Assembly: GCA_001464765.1 (NCBI GenBank)
Contig: LNDV01000030.1
Coordinates: forward strand, 62,001-126,000
Direction: 5' to 3'
DNA: 64,000 nt
Origin: Betaproteobacteria bacterium Ga0077526
GTDB lineage: Bacteria > Pseudomonadota > Gammaproteobacteria > Burkholderiales > Ga0077523
The position numbers and the translations under genes were made by a program. The stretch's first letter is position 1. Every line of letters begins with the position of its first letter. Under the pieces are notes generated by a model. That model ran no database searches. It was not told where the DNA came from and was given only the letters and a program-made list of their open reading frames with translations. This document shows, piece by piece, positions 1 through 8,047 of this stretch.

Positions 1-327
1 GGAGAAGCCGACGAACAGCCGGTTGCCCCGCTGCACGAGCGGAATCACCCGGCGGCTCGACATCAGCTTGTCGTCGATCAGCTTGGTCGGAAGGAACTCC
101 GGGTCCACCGCGCTCAGGTCGAGCAGCGGAAAGCCGAAGGTCTGGGAGGTGAACTCCGCTATATCCCGCTCGGACATGCGGCGCTTGGCGATGAGCTGTT
201 CGACAAAGCTCACGCCTGCCGCGCCGGCATCGGCGTGCAGAGTTTCCGCATCCCGCTCGGAGAGCTGTCCCTTCTGGATCAGGGCTCGTGCGAGCCCGGA
301 CAGACTGCTTTGAGGTATTGCTGCCAC
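1..327 (-). CDS. pilB: Type IV pilus assembly ATPase PilB, N-terminal part (runs off the left edge)
   Basis: Reading the minus strand from a GTG at 327 gives a 109-residue fragment beginning VAAIPQSSLSGLARALIQKG. It continues through an MshEN/GspE-N type domain with the pattern FTSQTFGFPLLDLSAV and then VIPLVQRGNRLFVGFS before the window ends. This is the N-terminal domain of PilB/GspE secretion ATPases; the Walker motifs lie outside the window. An in-frame TAG lies upstream (about 406) and GTG 327 is the first plausible start. PilB powers pilus extension at the inner membrane. It lies 78 bp downstream of the CorC gene on the same strand. The identification rests on the N-domain only, and GspE is the alternative. 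The Pil/Chp operon at 34.7-43.4 kb makes PilB more likely. Confidence 0.8.
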   Translation of the reverse strand, partial: MAAIPQSSLSGLARALIQKGQLSERDAETLHADAGAAGVSFVEQLIAKRRMSERDIAEFTSQTFGFPLLDLSAVDPEFLPTKLIDDKLMSSRRVIPLVQRGNRLFVGFS

Positions 328-405
328 GCTTTGATCGAGACCGGTTACCGAATCACGGCCCCCGGAACAAAAGCCGGACGGGCCGAGGCGTCGAATGGAT
401 AACGA

Positions 406-1671
406 CTATTTCGGCAGAAGTCGGACGGATTTAACTACCCGATCCTGAATTTGCACGATTTCGATCGGCTGATCAGCAAGTTTCATGCTTGTGCCGGTCT
501 CGGGAATGTCCTCGAAGTGCTCGAGGATGAGGCCGTTCAGGGTCTTCGGCCCCGACAGCGGAAAGGTCGTCCCGAACCGGCGATTGAGGTCGCGCAGCAG
601 GCTGCTGCCCTCGACCATGACGCTGCCATCGGGCTGGCGTTCGTACCGGCCCGACGTCGCGAGGGGGGACTGGGTGGTGAACTCGCCGACGATCTCCTCG
701 AGGATGTCCTCCAGTGTGACCAGCCCCATCAGCTCGCCGTATTCGTCCACGACGAGGCCCATCCGCTCCTGTTTCTCCTGAAACTGCTGCATCTGCGAGA
801 GCAGAGTCGTCCCCTTCGGCACGAAGTACGGTGCGCGCAGGACCTGCCGGAGCCGCTCGGGGGTGAACTCCTCGCTCTCGCCCAAGTTCAGGAATTTCCT
901 GACATGCAGAATGCCTACGATGTTGTCGGTGCTGTGGTCGTAGACGGGGATGCGGGTGTGATTCGAAGTCGCGATGTGGCGACGCAGCTCCTCGGCATCC
1001 GTGTCGATGTCGAGGGCTTCCATCTGGCTGCGCGGCACCATGATGTCGTCGACGGTCGCCGACTCCAGGTCGAACAGGTTGAGCAGCATGCTCTGGTGCT
1101 TCTGCGGCAGGAAGTTTCCCCCTTCCAGCACCAGGGTCCGCAGTTCTTCCATGGTCAGCTTCTGCCCTTGTGCGTCGGGTCCCGCATTCAGGCGGAACAG
1201 CCGCAGCATCCCCTGCACGAACAGGTTCACGAACCACACGATCGGGTAGGCAATCCGGAGCAGCGGCGTGAGGATGTACGCGGCCACGAACGCGATGCGT
1301 TCGGGATAGGTGGCGCCGACCACCTTCGGGGTGATCTCGCTGAACACGAGGATGGCGAAGGTGACCACGAGCGTGGCCATCGACAGCGCAAGTTCCGACT
1401 CGCCGAAGAAACGGAAGGTGAGGTAGGTCACCAGGGCCGCGGACGCGGCATTGATCAGGTTGTTGCCGAGGAGCACCACGCCCAGCAGCCGGTCGGGTCG
1501 GGACAGCAGTTGGGCGGTGAGACGGGCGCCGCGGTGACCGGTCTTCACCAGGTGCTTCAGGCGGTAGCGGTTCAACGCCATCATGCTCGTCTCGGCGATG
1601 GAGAAGAACGCCGAGAACACGAGGAAGATGGCGAGTACGATCAGCAGGGATCCGGTGGAAATGTCGTCCAA
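406..1671 (-). CDS. HlyC/CorC family membrane protein (CNNM-CBS-CorC)
   Basis: This 421-residue protein has the order typical of YtfL/YfjD proteins. A CNNM (DUF21) membrane domain covers about residues 1-190, with FFSIAETSMMALNRYRL at the first helix and FSEITPKVVGATYPER. A pair of CBS domains follows (about 200-335, with VPRSQMEALD and VDEYGELMGLVTLEDILEE), then a CorC/HlyC FAD-like domain (about 345-420). Such proteins are linked to Mg2+/Co2+ efflux; the substrate here is not known. The start is a TTG at 1671 without a clear ribosome site, so it is uncertain by a few codons. It follows the CcsA-like gene by 56 bp on the same strand, the arrangement seen beside ffh in many proteobacteria. 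Confidence 0.9.
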   Translation of the reverse strand: MDDISTGSLLIVLAIFLVFSAFFSIAETSMMALNRYRLKHLVKTGHRGARLTAQLLSRPDRLLGVVLLGNNLINAASAALVTYLTFRFFGESELALSMATLVVTFAILVFSEITPKVVGATYPERIAFVAAYILTPLLRIAYPIVWFVNLFVQGMLRLFRLNAGPDAQGQKLTMEELRTLVLEGGNFLPQKHQSMLLNLFDLESATVDDIMVPRSQMEALDIDTDAEELRRHIATSNHTRIPVYDHSTDNIVGILHVRKFLNLGESEEFTPERLRQVLRAPYFVPKGTTLLSQMQQFQEKQERMGLVVDEYGELMGLVTLEDILEEIVGEFTTQSPLATSGRYERQPDGSVMVEGSSLLRDLNRRFGTTFPLSGPKTLNGLILEHFEDIPETGTSMKLADQPIEIVQIQDRVVKSVRLLPK

Positions 1672-1727
1672 GGCGCTAGAGGGTCAGGAAGAGGGGTTGC
1701 GGTCCATGGGCAGGCGGCCCGGCCGCG

Positions 1728-2543
1728 CTATCGGCCGAGCAGGACTTCGAGGACGAACTTGCTGCCGATGTACGCGAGCACCAGCATGAGGAACCCCGCG
1801 AGGGTCCAGCGCAGGGCGATCCGGCCGCGCCAGCCCCACAGGCTCCGCCCCGCCAGCAGGGCCCCGAAGATGAGCCAGGAGAGCACGCCGAACAGCGTCT
1901 TGTGATTGAACTGCAGCGCCTTGCCGAACACTTCCTCCGAGAACAGCATGCCGGTCAGCAGCGAGGCAGTAAGCAGGGCGAAGCCGGCCGCGATGATCCG
2001 GAACAGCATCTTCTCCATCGTGAGCAGCGGCGGCAGGCTGCGCAGCAGTGCCGGCATGGCGCCGCTATGGAGCTTGCGCTCGACGACGGCCATCAGAAGC
2101 ACATGCAGCGAGGCGATCGTGAACAGGCTGTAGGCGAGGATCGACAGGGCCAGGTGTACGCGGAAACCCGGGAGCATGGCGTTGGCGAGCGGCTTGTTTG
2201 CCGGCGCGAGGAGCGGCATCAACGCGGCGACCGCGGCGATCGGTACCACCAGAGCCTGCAGGCCCTCCAGCCGGTAGAAGAAGCTGCCGAGCCAGTAGAT
2301 GACGATCGAGAGCCAGACGATGCAGGAGAGTGCGTTGCCGACCCCCATGTACATGACGTCGCCCGCGAACATGTCCCGGTATAGCAGGATGCCCTGCAGG
2401 ACCAGCGGCCCGAGCAGCGCGTAGCGCGTCCAGGCGAAGCCGGCAGGGTTGGTAGGTTCGGTACGCCACAAGCCCCGTGCCAGGACGGCACCGAGGATGG
2501 CATAGAGAAGCGCGTTGAGACCGTAGGCTAGAATCGAGGGCAT
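1728..2543 (-). CDS. CcsA/YpjD-like inner-membrane protein (cytochrome c assembly family)
   Basis: The protein has 271 residues starting MPSILAYGLNALLYAILG. It is almost entirely hydrophobic with about eight predicted membrane helices, and has the conserved C-terminal FNHKTLFGVLSWLIFGALL block of the CcmC/CcsA superfamily. An upstream ATG exists in frame but would run deep into ffh on the other strand, so the ATG at 2543 was chosen. Family members near ffh (E. coli YpjD) have no proven haem-handling role, so the function is unassigned. It is divergent from ffh and heads a transcript that continues into corC and possibly pilB. Confidence 0.85.
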   Translation of the reverse strand: MPSILAYGLNALLYAILGAVLARGLWRTEPTNPAGFAWTRYALLGPLVLQGILLYRDMFAGDVMYMGVGNALSCIVWLSIVIYWLGSFFYRLEGLQALVVPIAAVAALMPLLAPANKPLANAMLPGFRVHLALSILAYSLFTIASLHVLLMAVVERKLHSGAMPALLRSLPPLLTMEKMLFRIIAAGFALLTASLLTGMLFSEEVFGKALQFNHKTLFGVLSWLIFGALLAGRSLWGWRGRIALRWTLAGFLMLVLAYIGSKFVLEVLLGR

Positions 2544-2574
2544 CGAGCGAATGCGCGCGAAAACGCGACTCGCA

Positions 2575-2580
2575 ATTATA
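2575..2580 (-). promoter_or_regulatory. Candidate -10 box for the ccsA-like/corC transcript
   Basis: On the minus strand this reads TATAAT, a perfect sigma-70 -10 hexamer, 32 bases before the start codon of the CcsA-like gene. No good -35 hexamer is visible 16-18 bases upstream, so this is a candidate only. Confidence 0.4.
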
Positions 2581-2613
2581 CGCCCGGGCAGCCCGTTCTC
2601 TTCCGAGGTTCTC

Positions 2614-3966
2614 ATGCTAGATGGACTGACCAACCGCCTTTCCGGCGTCATCAAGACCCTGCGCGGCCACGCGCGGCTCACCGAAGCCAATGTCCAGGAC
2701 GCCCTGCGCGAGGTCCGGGTGGCCCTGCTCGAAGCCGACGTGGCCCTGCCGGTCGTGCGCGACTTCATTGCACGGGTGCGCGAGAAGGCCCTGGGCCAGG
2801 AGGTGATCGGCAGCCTCACGCCGGGTCAGGCGCTGGTCGGTGTCGTGTACGACGAGCTCGCCGCACTCATGGGGGGTACCAGTGCCGGGCTCAATCTCGC
2901 CACGGTGCCGCCGGCGACGGTGCTGATGGCCGGTCTGCAGGGCGCCGGCAAGACGACGACTTGCGGCAAGCTCGCCCGGCTGCTCAAGGAAGACAAGAAG
3001 AAGGTGCTGATGGTGTCGTGCGACGTCTACCGTCCCGCGGCTATCGAACAGCTGCGGCTGCTGGCTGAGCAGGTGGAGGTGGACTTCTTTCCGTCATCCA
3101 TCGACCAGAAGCCGGTGGATATCGCCCGCGCCGCCCTCGACTGGGGGCGCCGCCATTATCACGACGTGCTGCTGGTGGACACCGCTGGCCGGCTGGCCAT
3201 CGACGAGGCCATGATGCAGGAGATCCGCGAGCTGCATAGCGCGGTGAATCCCATCGAAACCCTGTTCGTCGTCGACGCCATGCAGGGCCAGGATGCGGTC
3301 AATACCGCCAAGGCCTTCGCCGATGCGCTGCCGCTCACCGGCGTGGTGCTGACCAAGCTCGACGGCGACTCCCGGGGTGGTGCGGCGTTGTCGGTCCGCC
3401 ATGTGACCGGTGCTCCCATCAAGTTCCAGGGCGTCGGCGAGAAGGTCAACGGCCTGGAACCGTTCTATCCCGACCGGATGGCCTCCCGGATCCTCGGCAT
3501 GGGCGATGTGGTCTCCCTGGTGGAGGAAGCCCGCCGCGGGATCGACATGGAGGAGGCGGAGAAGCTCGCCAAGAAGGTGAAGTCCGGCAAGGGCTTCGAC
3601 CTCGAGGACTTCCGCAACCAGCTCATGCAGATGAAGAAGATGGGCGGGCTGTCGGCGCTGGTGGACAAGCTCCCCGCCTCCATTGCGCAGGCCGCCCAGA
3701 GCGCAGGCGGGCAGATGGACGACAAGGTGATCGGCCGCACCGTGGGCATCATCAATTCCATGACGCCGGCGGAGCGTGCCAAGCCCGAGATCCTCAAGGC
3801 CTCCCGCAAGCGCCGCATCGCGGCCGGGGCGGGAGTAAGCGTCCAGGAGGTGAACCGCCTCCTGAACCAGTTCGAGCAGATGCAGAAGATGATGAAGATG
3901 ATGTCCAAGGGCGGGCTGCAGAAGATGATGCGCGGCATGAAGGGGATGCTTCCCGGACTTCGCTGA
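2614..3966 (+). CDS. ffh: Signal recognition particle protein Ffh
   Basis: This 450-residue SRP GTPase delivers nascent inner-membrane proteins with the 4.5S RNA to FtsY. The N domain (1-88) leads into the G domain with the P-loop GLQGAGKTTT (107-116), CDVYRPAAIEQL, DTAGR and TKLDGDSRGG. The M domain (about 330-450) ends in a methionine-rich tail, MMKMMSKGGLQKMMRGMKGM. The in-frame ATG at 2551 was rejected because the conserved N-terminus MLDGLTNRLSGVIKTL starts at 2614. The gene is complete and of normal length, and divergent from the CcsA-like gene. Confidence 0.98.
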   Translation: MLDGLTNRLSGVIKTLRGHARLTEANVQDALREVRVALLEADVALPVVRDFIARVREKALGQEVIGSLTPGQALVGVVYDELAALMGGTSAGLNLATVPPATVLMAGLQGAGKTTTCGKLARLLKEDKKKVLMVSCDVYRPAAIEQLRLLAEQVEVDFFPSSIDQKPVDIARAALDWGRRHYHDVLLVDTAGRLAIDEAMMQEIRELHSAVNPIETLFVVDAMQGQDAVNTAKAFADALPLTGVVLTKLDGDSRGGAALSVRHVTGAPIKFQGVGEKVNGLEPFYPDRMASRILGMGDVVSLVEEARRGIDMEEAEKLAKKVKSGKGFDLEDFRNQLMQMKKMGGLSALVDKLPASIAQAAQSAGGQMDDKVIGRTVGIINSMTPAERAKPEILKASRKRRIAAGAGVSVQEVNRLLNQFEQMQKMMKMMSKGGLQKMMRGMKGMLPGLR

Positions 3967-4041
3967 TCCCCGCTCGTCCACCATCGCCCTGGCCGGCCGT
4001 TCAGGCGGGGTGAACATCCCGCCCGTTGCCCGGTCGTATCG

Positions 4042-4076
4042 AGCGCCCAGTCCCCGGTCCGGGTCGGGCGCTTTCC
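4042..4076 (+). terminator. Possible terminator after ffh
   Basis: An AGCGCCC/GGGCGCT stem (4042-4048 with 4066-4072) encloses a GC-rich loop with its own small CCCGG/CCGGG pairing, and is followed by TTTCC. The weak T-tract makes it a moderate candidate. It lies between ffh and the DUF3530 gene. Confidence 0.4.
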
Positions 4077-4124
4077 GGTGGTCCGTACCCGACCGCCCCC
4101 AGCTTCAACCACAGAGGTCCTTGC

Positions 4125-4883
4125 ATGCGTTTCCTGATCGGTTTCATCCTGTGCATCACCACCCTCGCCGCCAGTGCGCAGGACTACTACCGCGAGAAGC
4201 GCTGGGCCGACCAGATCATCCCTGGACTGGTGGTCGGCGAGGCGGTCTGGATCCAGCAGAAGAACGAACACAAGTTCCTCGCCCTCTGGACCGAGGCAGA
4301 GAACTCCCGGGGGGCCATCATCCTGGCGCACGGCCGGGGATGGAGCCCGGACTTCGAGCTCTACGGAGTACTGCGGGTGAAGCTGGCGGAGCAGGGCTAC
4401 TCCACCCTCTCCATTCAGCTGCCCGTGCTGGGCGGCGGCGCCAAGATCGGCGACTACATTCCCACCTACGGCGAGGCCGCGGAGCGCTTCCAGCTTTCCG
4501 CCGACTGGCTCAAGGCCAAGGGATTCAAGAACATATCCATCGTCTCCCACAGTCTCGGGGCGACCATGGCGAATCAGTACCTGATCAATTCCAACGACAA
4601 GACCATCCGGGCCTGGGCGTTCATCGGCATCATCAACGGCCTGGAAGAGATGTTCCGGATCAAGATCCCGGTGCTCGACGTCTACGGCGGCAAGGACTGG
4701 GAGATCACCCAGGTGGGCTCGTCCGAGCGCCGCAAGCAGATACTCAAGATCGAAGGCTCCCAGCAGGTGGTGGTGCCCGATGCGCTGCACTTCTTCGAAG
4801 GCAAGGAGGACGAACTGGTCAAGGTGGTGGTGAGCTTCCTGGACGACATCTCGAAGCGCCAGACCGTGGTCTCGCCACGCTGA
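4125..4883 (+). CDS. DUF3530-type secreted alpha/beta-hydrolase-fold protein
   Basis: A 252-residue protein with a cleavable signal peptide (MRFLIGFILCITTLAASA, cut before QDYY). It has a hydrolase-like layout: HGRGWSP (69-75) at the oxyanion-hole position, a nucleophile elbow SHSLGA (Ser143), a late YGGKDW acidic turn and DALHFF near the end. This combination matches the DUF3530 family (often annotated as alpha/beta hydrolase-like), for which no substrate is established. The ATG at 4125 follows an AGAGG ribosome site, so the longer in-frame ATG at 4026 was rejected. It stands alone between ffh and the rpsP promoter. Confidence 0.75.
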   Translation: MRFLIGFILCITTLAASAQDYYREKRWADQIIPGLVVGEAVWIQQKNEHKFLALWTEAENSRGAIILAHGRGWSPDFELYGVLRVKLAEQGYSTLSIQLPVLGGGAKIGDYIPTYGEAAERFQLSADWLKAKGFKNISIVSHSLGATMANQYLINSNDKTIRAWAFIGIINGLEEMFRIKIPVLDVYGGKDWEITQVGSSERRKQILKIEGSQQVVVPDALHFFEGKEDELVKVVVSFLDDISKRQTVVSPR

Positions 4884-4908
4884 TTTCCCTTTCCGGCGCG
4901 TTTCTTCC

Positions 4909-4938
4909 TTGCCAAGGCTTCGATTGCAAGGCTAGAAT
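4909..4938 (+). promoter_or_regulatory. Sigma-70 promoter of the rpsP operon
   Basis: TTGCCA (4909-4914) and TAGAAT (4933-4938) are separated by 18 bases, and rpsP starts 39 bases after the -10 box. Position and match to consensus are good. Confidence 0.65.
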
Positions 4939-4976
4939 CCGCGTCTTTTCGACTTCGGGGCCGTGAGGATTAACCG

Positions 4977-5237
4977 ATGGTTGTGATCCGACTTTCGAGG
5001 GGCGGCGCCAAAAAGCGTCCGTTCTTCAACGTAGTGGTAGCCGATTCGCGCGAACGGCGCGACGGTCGTTTCATCGAGCGTGTGGGTTTCTACAACCCTG
5101 TCGCGCCCGACGGTGATGTGAAGCTTCGTATCGATCTCGCCCGTGTCACTCACTGGGAAAGCCATGGCGCCCAGCTGTCCGACACGGTGCGCCGGCTCGT
5201 GAAGCAGTTTGGCAAGTCCGCAACCGCAGCCGCCTGA
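4977..5237 (+). CDS. rpsP: 30S ribosomal protein S16
   Basis: This 86-residue protein begins [20 protein letters not shown] and has [10 protein letters not shown] and the [21 protein letters not shown] segment typical of S16. It is the first gene of the conserved rpsP-rimM-trmD-rplS operon. A GTGAGGAT sequence just upstream serves as the ribosome site. Confidence 0.98.
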   Translation: MVVIRLSRGGAKKRPFFNVVVADSRERRDGRFIERVGFYNPVAPDGDVKLRIDLARVTHWESHGAQLSDTVRRLVKQFGKSATAAA

Positions 5238-5730
5238 CAGGGTGGTGGTTCTGGGGCGCATCGTCGCCCCGTACGGTATCAAAGGCTGGATCAAGATCCA
5301 GCCCTTTACCGAGGCGGTCGGAACCCTGCTGGACCACACCGAATGGTGGCTGAGCGAGGCAGGTGACTGGCGTGCAGTCGAGCCCGAGTCGGGGCGCGTG
5401 CACGGCGCAACCATACTCGCCAAGTTTCCCGGGATCGAAACGCCGGAGCAGGCCGTCCGGCTGAAAGGTACCGAGGTGGGCATTCCCCGTTCGGCATTGC
5501 CGCCGGTGGCCGAGGACGAGTTCTACTGGACCGACCTCGAAGGCATGCAGGTCGCCAACACCGAAGGCGTTGCCCTGGGCGAGGTGGATTCGCTCATGGA
5601 CAACGGGGTGCACGGCATCCTGGTGGTGCGGGGCGATCGGGAACGTTTGATTCCCTTCGTGCCGGCCTATGTGATTGAAGTGGACCGGGAAGGTCGACGC
5701 ATCCTGGTCGATTGGGGTGCGGATTACTGA
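5209..5730 (+). CDS. rimM: Ribosome maturation factor RimM
   Basis: A 173-residue 16S rRNA processing factor that binds S19 and helps 30S head assembly. The N-terminal RimM barrel starts [18 protein letters not shown]. The C-terminal PRC-barrel half contains [12 protein letters not shown] and [25 protein letters not shown]. The listed start is a TTG (5209) that overlaps rpsP by 29 bases. A GTG at 5242, just after the rpsP stop, is an equally possible start and would remove 11 residues. The gene is directly followed by trmD. Confidence 0.95.
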   Translation: MASPQPQPPDRVVVLGRIVAPYGIKGWIKIQPFTEAVGTLLDHTEWWLSEAGDWRAVEPESGRVHGATILAKFPGIETPEQAVRLKGTEVGIPRSALPPVAEDEFYWTDLEGMQVANTEGVALGEVDSLMDNGVHGILVVRGDRERLIPFVPAYVIEVDREGRRILVDWGADY

Positions 5731-6495
5731 TTGAAACAGTACGACGTGGTCACGCTGTTTCCCCAGATGTTCGAGTCCGTGACGGACTGGGGAGTGACCG
5801 GTCGGGCGCGGGAGTTGGGGGCGTACGAGTTCGTCGCCTGGAACCCGAGAGATTTTGCGGCAAACGCTTATCGCACGGTAGACGACCGTCCCTACGGCGG
5901 TGGCCCCGGCATGGTGATGATGGCCGACCCGCTCGCGAAGGCGATCCGGGCGGCTCGACAGAGGCATCTGAGTTGCGGCCTCCCGTCGACCCGGGTGGTG
6001 TATCTGTCCCCCCAGGGTGCGCGGCTCGATCACGCGATGGTCGAGCGGCTGGTGCAGGAAAATGGTCTGGTGCTGCTTTGCGGCCGGTATGAAGGCATCG
6101 ATGAACGCCTGATCCGACGCGAAGTGGACGAAGAAGTCTCCGTCGGTGACTACGTTTTGTCCGGCGGTGAGTTGGCAGCGATGGTGCTGCTCGACGCGAT
6201 CATCCGGCAGTTGCCGGGAGTGCTCGGTGATGCCGAGTCCGCGCGGCAGGATTCCTTCGTGCACGGGTTGCTCGATTGCCCGCACTACACGCGGCCGGAG
6301 GTCTACGACGGCGAGCGGGTGCCGGCGGTGCTGATGTCGGGCAACCATGCCGAGATCGATCGGTGGCGGCTGAAGCAGTCGCTGGGGCGCACATGGCTGC
6401 GTCGTCCGGAACTGCTTGAGCCGTTGCAGTTATCTGCCCTCGAAAGGGCGCTGCTGGAAGAGTTCCGGCAGGAACACGAATCAGGAAAGCGTTAA
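5731..6495 (+). CDS. trmD: tRNA (guanine37-N1)-methyltransferase TrmD
   Basis: This 254-residue SPOUT methyltransferase makes m1G37 in tRNA to prevent frameshifting. The trefoil-knot SAM site is intact: [11 protein letters not shown] near residue 53, GRYEGIDER (118-126) and [13 protein letters not shown] (137-149). The start is TTG at 5731, immediately after the rimM stop, which implies translational coupling. Confidence 0.97.
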   Translation: MKQYDVVTLFPQMFESVTDWGVTGRARELGAYEFVAWNPRDFAANAYRTVDDRPYGGGPGMVMMADPLAKAIRAARQRHLSCGLPSTRVVYLSPQGARLDHAMVERLVQENGLVLLCGRYEGIDERLIRREVDEEVSVGDYVLSGGELAAMVLLDAIIRQLPGVLGDAESARQDSFVHGLLDCPHYTRPEVYDGERVPAVLMSGNHAEIDRWRLKQSLGRTWLRRPELLEPLQLSALERALLEEFRQEHESGKR

Positions 6496-6505
6496 GGAGC
6501 GAAAC

Positions 6506-6928
<423 letters not shown>

Positions 6929-6948
6929 TCGCGCAGTGCACGCAAGCC

Positions 6949-6976
6949 AACGGCCTCTTCGGAGGCCGTTTTCATT
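6949..6976 (+). terminator. Rho-independent terminator of the rpsP-rplS operon
   Basis: A perfect 9-bp stem AACGGCCTC/GAGGCCGTT closed by a TTCG tetraloop is followed by TTCATTT. It lies 20 bases after the rplS stop. Confidence 0.85.
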
Positions 6977-7006
6977 TGTGTTGCGCCGGAATCGCGTTGC
7001 TACAAT
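6977..7006 (+). promoter_or_regulatory. Candidate promoter of the TAXI-TRAP operon
   Basis: TTGTGT (6977-6982), an 18-base spacer and TACAAT (7001-7006) stand 33 bases before the GTG start of the binding protein. The -35 match is partial. Confidence 0.5.
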
Positions 7007-7038
7007 CGACCACGAGTCTCAAGGGGGAGCGAAACAAA

Positions 7039-8010
7039 GTGGGTTTCACGAGTCGGATGCGGTCGTGCTGCATGGCGTTGCTGTCGATGGCGTTGCTGGT
7101 GTCGCCGGTGTCCGCACAGCAGAAGGTCACTCTCTCCATCGGGTCCGGCAACACGGGTGGCGTGTACTACCCGCTCGCAGGCGGACTCGCCCAGGTACTG
7201 ACGAAGCACGTCCCCGGCTGGCAGGTCACCGCAGAAGTCACCGGCGGGTCGATCGACAACCTGAAGCTCGTGGGCTCCGGCAAGGGCGATCTCGGTTTCT
7301 CGATGGCCGACGTCGTGTGGGACGCGTACACGGGGCAGGGCAAGTTCACCGGCCGCAAGATGCCGCTGCGGACGCTGATGGTGCTGTACCCGAATCGCAT
7401 GCATGCGGTCACGACCGAGTCCACCGGCATCACCTCCATCGCCGGATTGGATGGCAAGCGGGTGTCGCTGGGATCGCCCGGCGGCGCCACGGAAGTCATG
7501 GCACTGCGCGTCCTCGAAGCCTATGGCGTTCACGAGCGCATCCGCAAGGAACGCATCTCGGTGAATGAAGCCGTGAACGCCATCAAGGACGGCAAGATCG
7601 ACGCGTTCTTCTGGGTGGGCGGCGTGCCGACGGCGGCCGTCACCGATCTCGCTGCCACGCCGGGCACAAAGATCCGCCTGCTCGATCACGCGGACGCGGT
7701 CGATGCGATGAACAAGCGCTATGGTCCGCTCTACAGCCGCGGCGTGATCTCCAAGAGCATCTATCCCGGCATGAAGCAGGACGCCACCAACGTCAACGTG
7801 TGGAACGTCCTTGTGGTCAATGCCGCCATGTCCGACGAGCAGGCCTACACCATCGTCAAGACAGCTTTCGAGCACAAGGCGGACATGGTCGCTGTGCACA
7901 AGGAATTCGCGAATCTCTCGCTCGAGTACCAGGCCGGTGGCGCTTCGCCGATTCCGTTTCATCCCGGTGCCGTGAAGTTCTTCGCCGAGAAGGGTGTGAA
8001 GCTCCCTTGA
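7039..8010 (+). CDS. TAXI family TRAP transporter solute-binding protein
   Basis: A 323-residue periplasmic protein with a signal peptide (RSCCMALLSMALLVSPVSA, cut before QQK). The mature part opens VTLSIGSGNTGGVYYPLAGG, the hallmark of the TAXI (TRAP-associated extracytoplasmic immunoreceptor-like) family. It has DLGFSMADVVWDAYTG and the KIDAFFWVGGVPT segment. The GTG at 7039 follows a GGGGGAG site at good distance; ATG 7057 is the alternative. It delivers an unknown organic acid or amino acid to the fused permease encoded 37 bp downstream. Confidence 0.93.
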   Translation: MGFTSRMRSCCMALLSMALLVSPVSAQQKVTLSIGSGNTGGVYYPLAGGLAQVLTKHVPGWQVTAEVTGGSIDNLKLVGSGKGDLGFSMADVVWDAYTGQGKFTGRKMPLRTLMVLYPNRMHAVTTESTGITSIAGLDGKRVSLGSPGGATEVMALRVLEAYGVHERIRKERISVNEAVNAIKDGKIDAFFWVGGVPTAAVTDLAATPGTKIRLLDHADAVDAMNKRYGPLYSRGVISKSIYPGMKQDATNVNVWNVLVVNAAMSDEQAYTIVKTAFEHKADMVAVHKEFANLSLEYQAGGASPIPFHPGAVKFFAEKGVKLP

Positions 8011-8047
8011 TCCGCTTCGCTGTGCCTGCGCCGCTCGTCCTCCCATC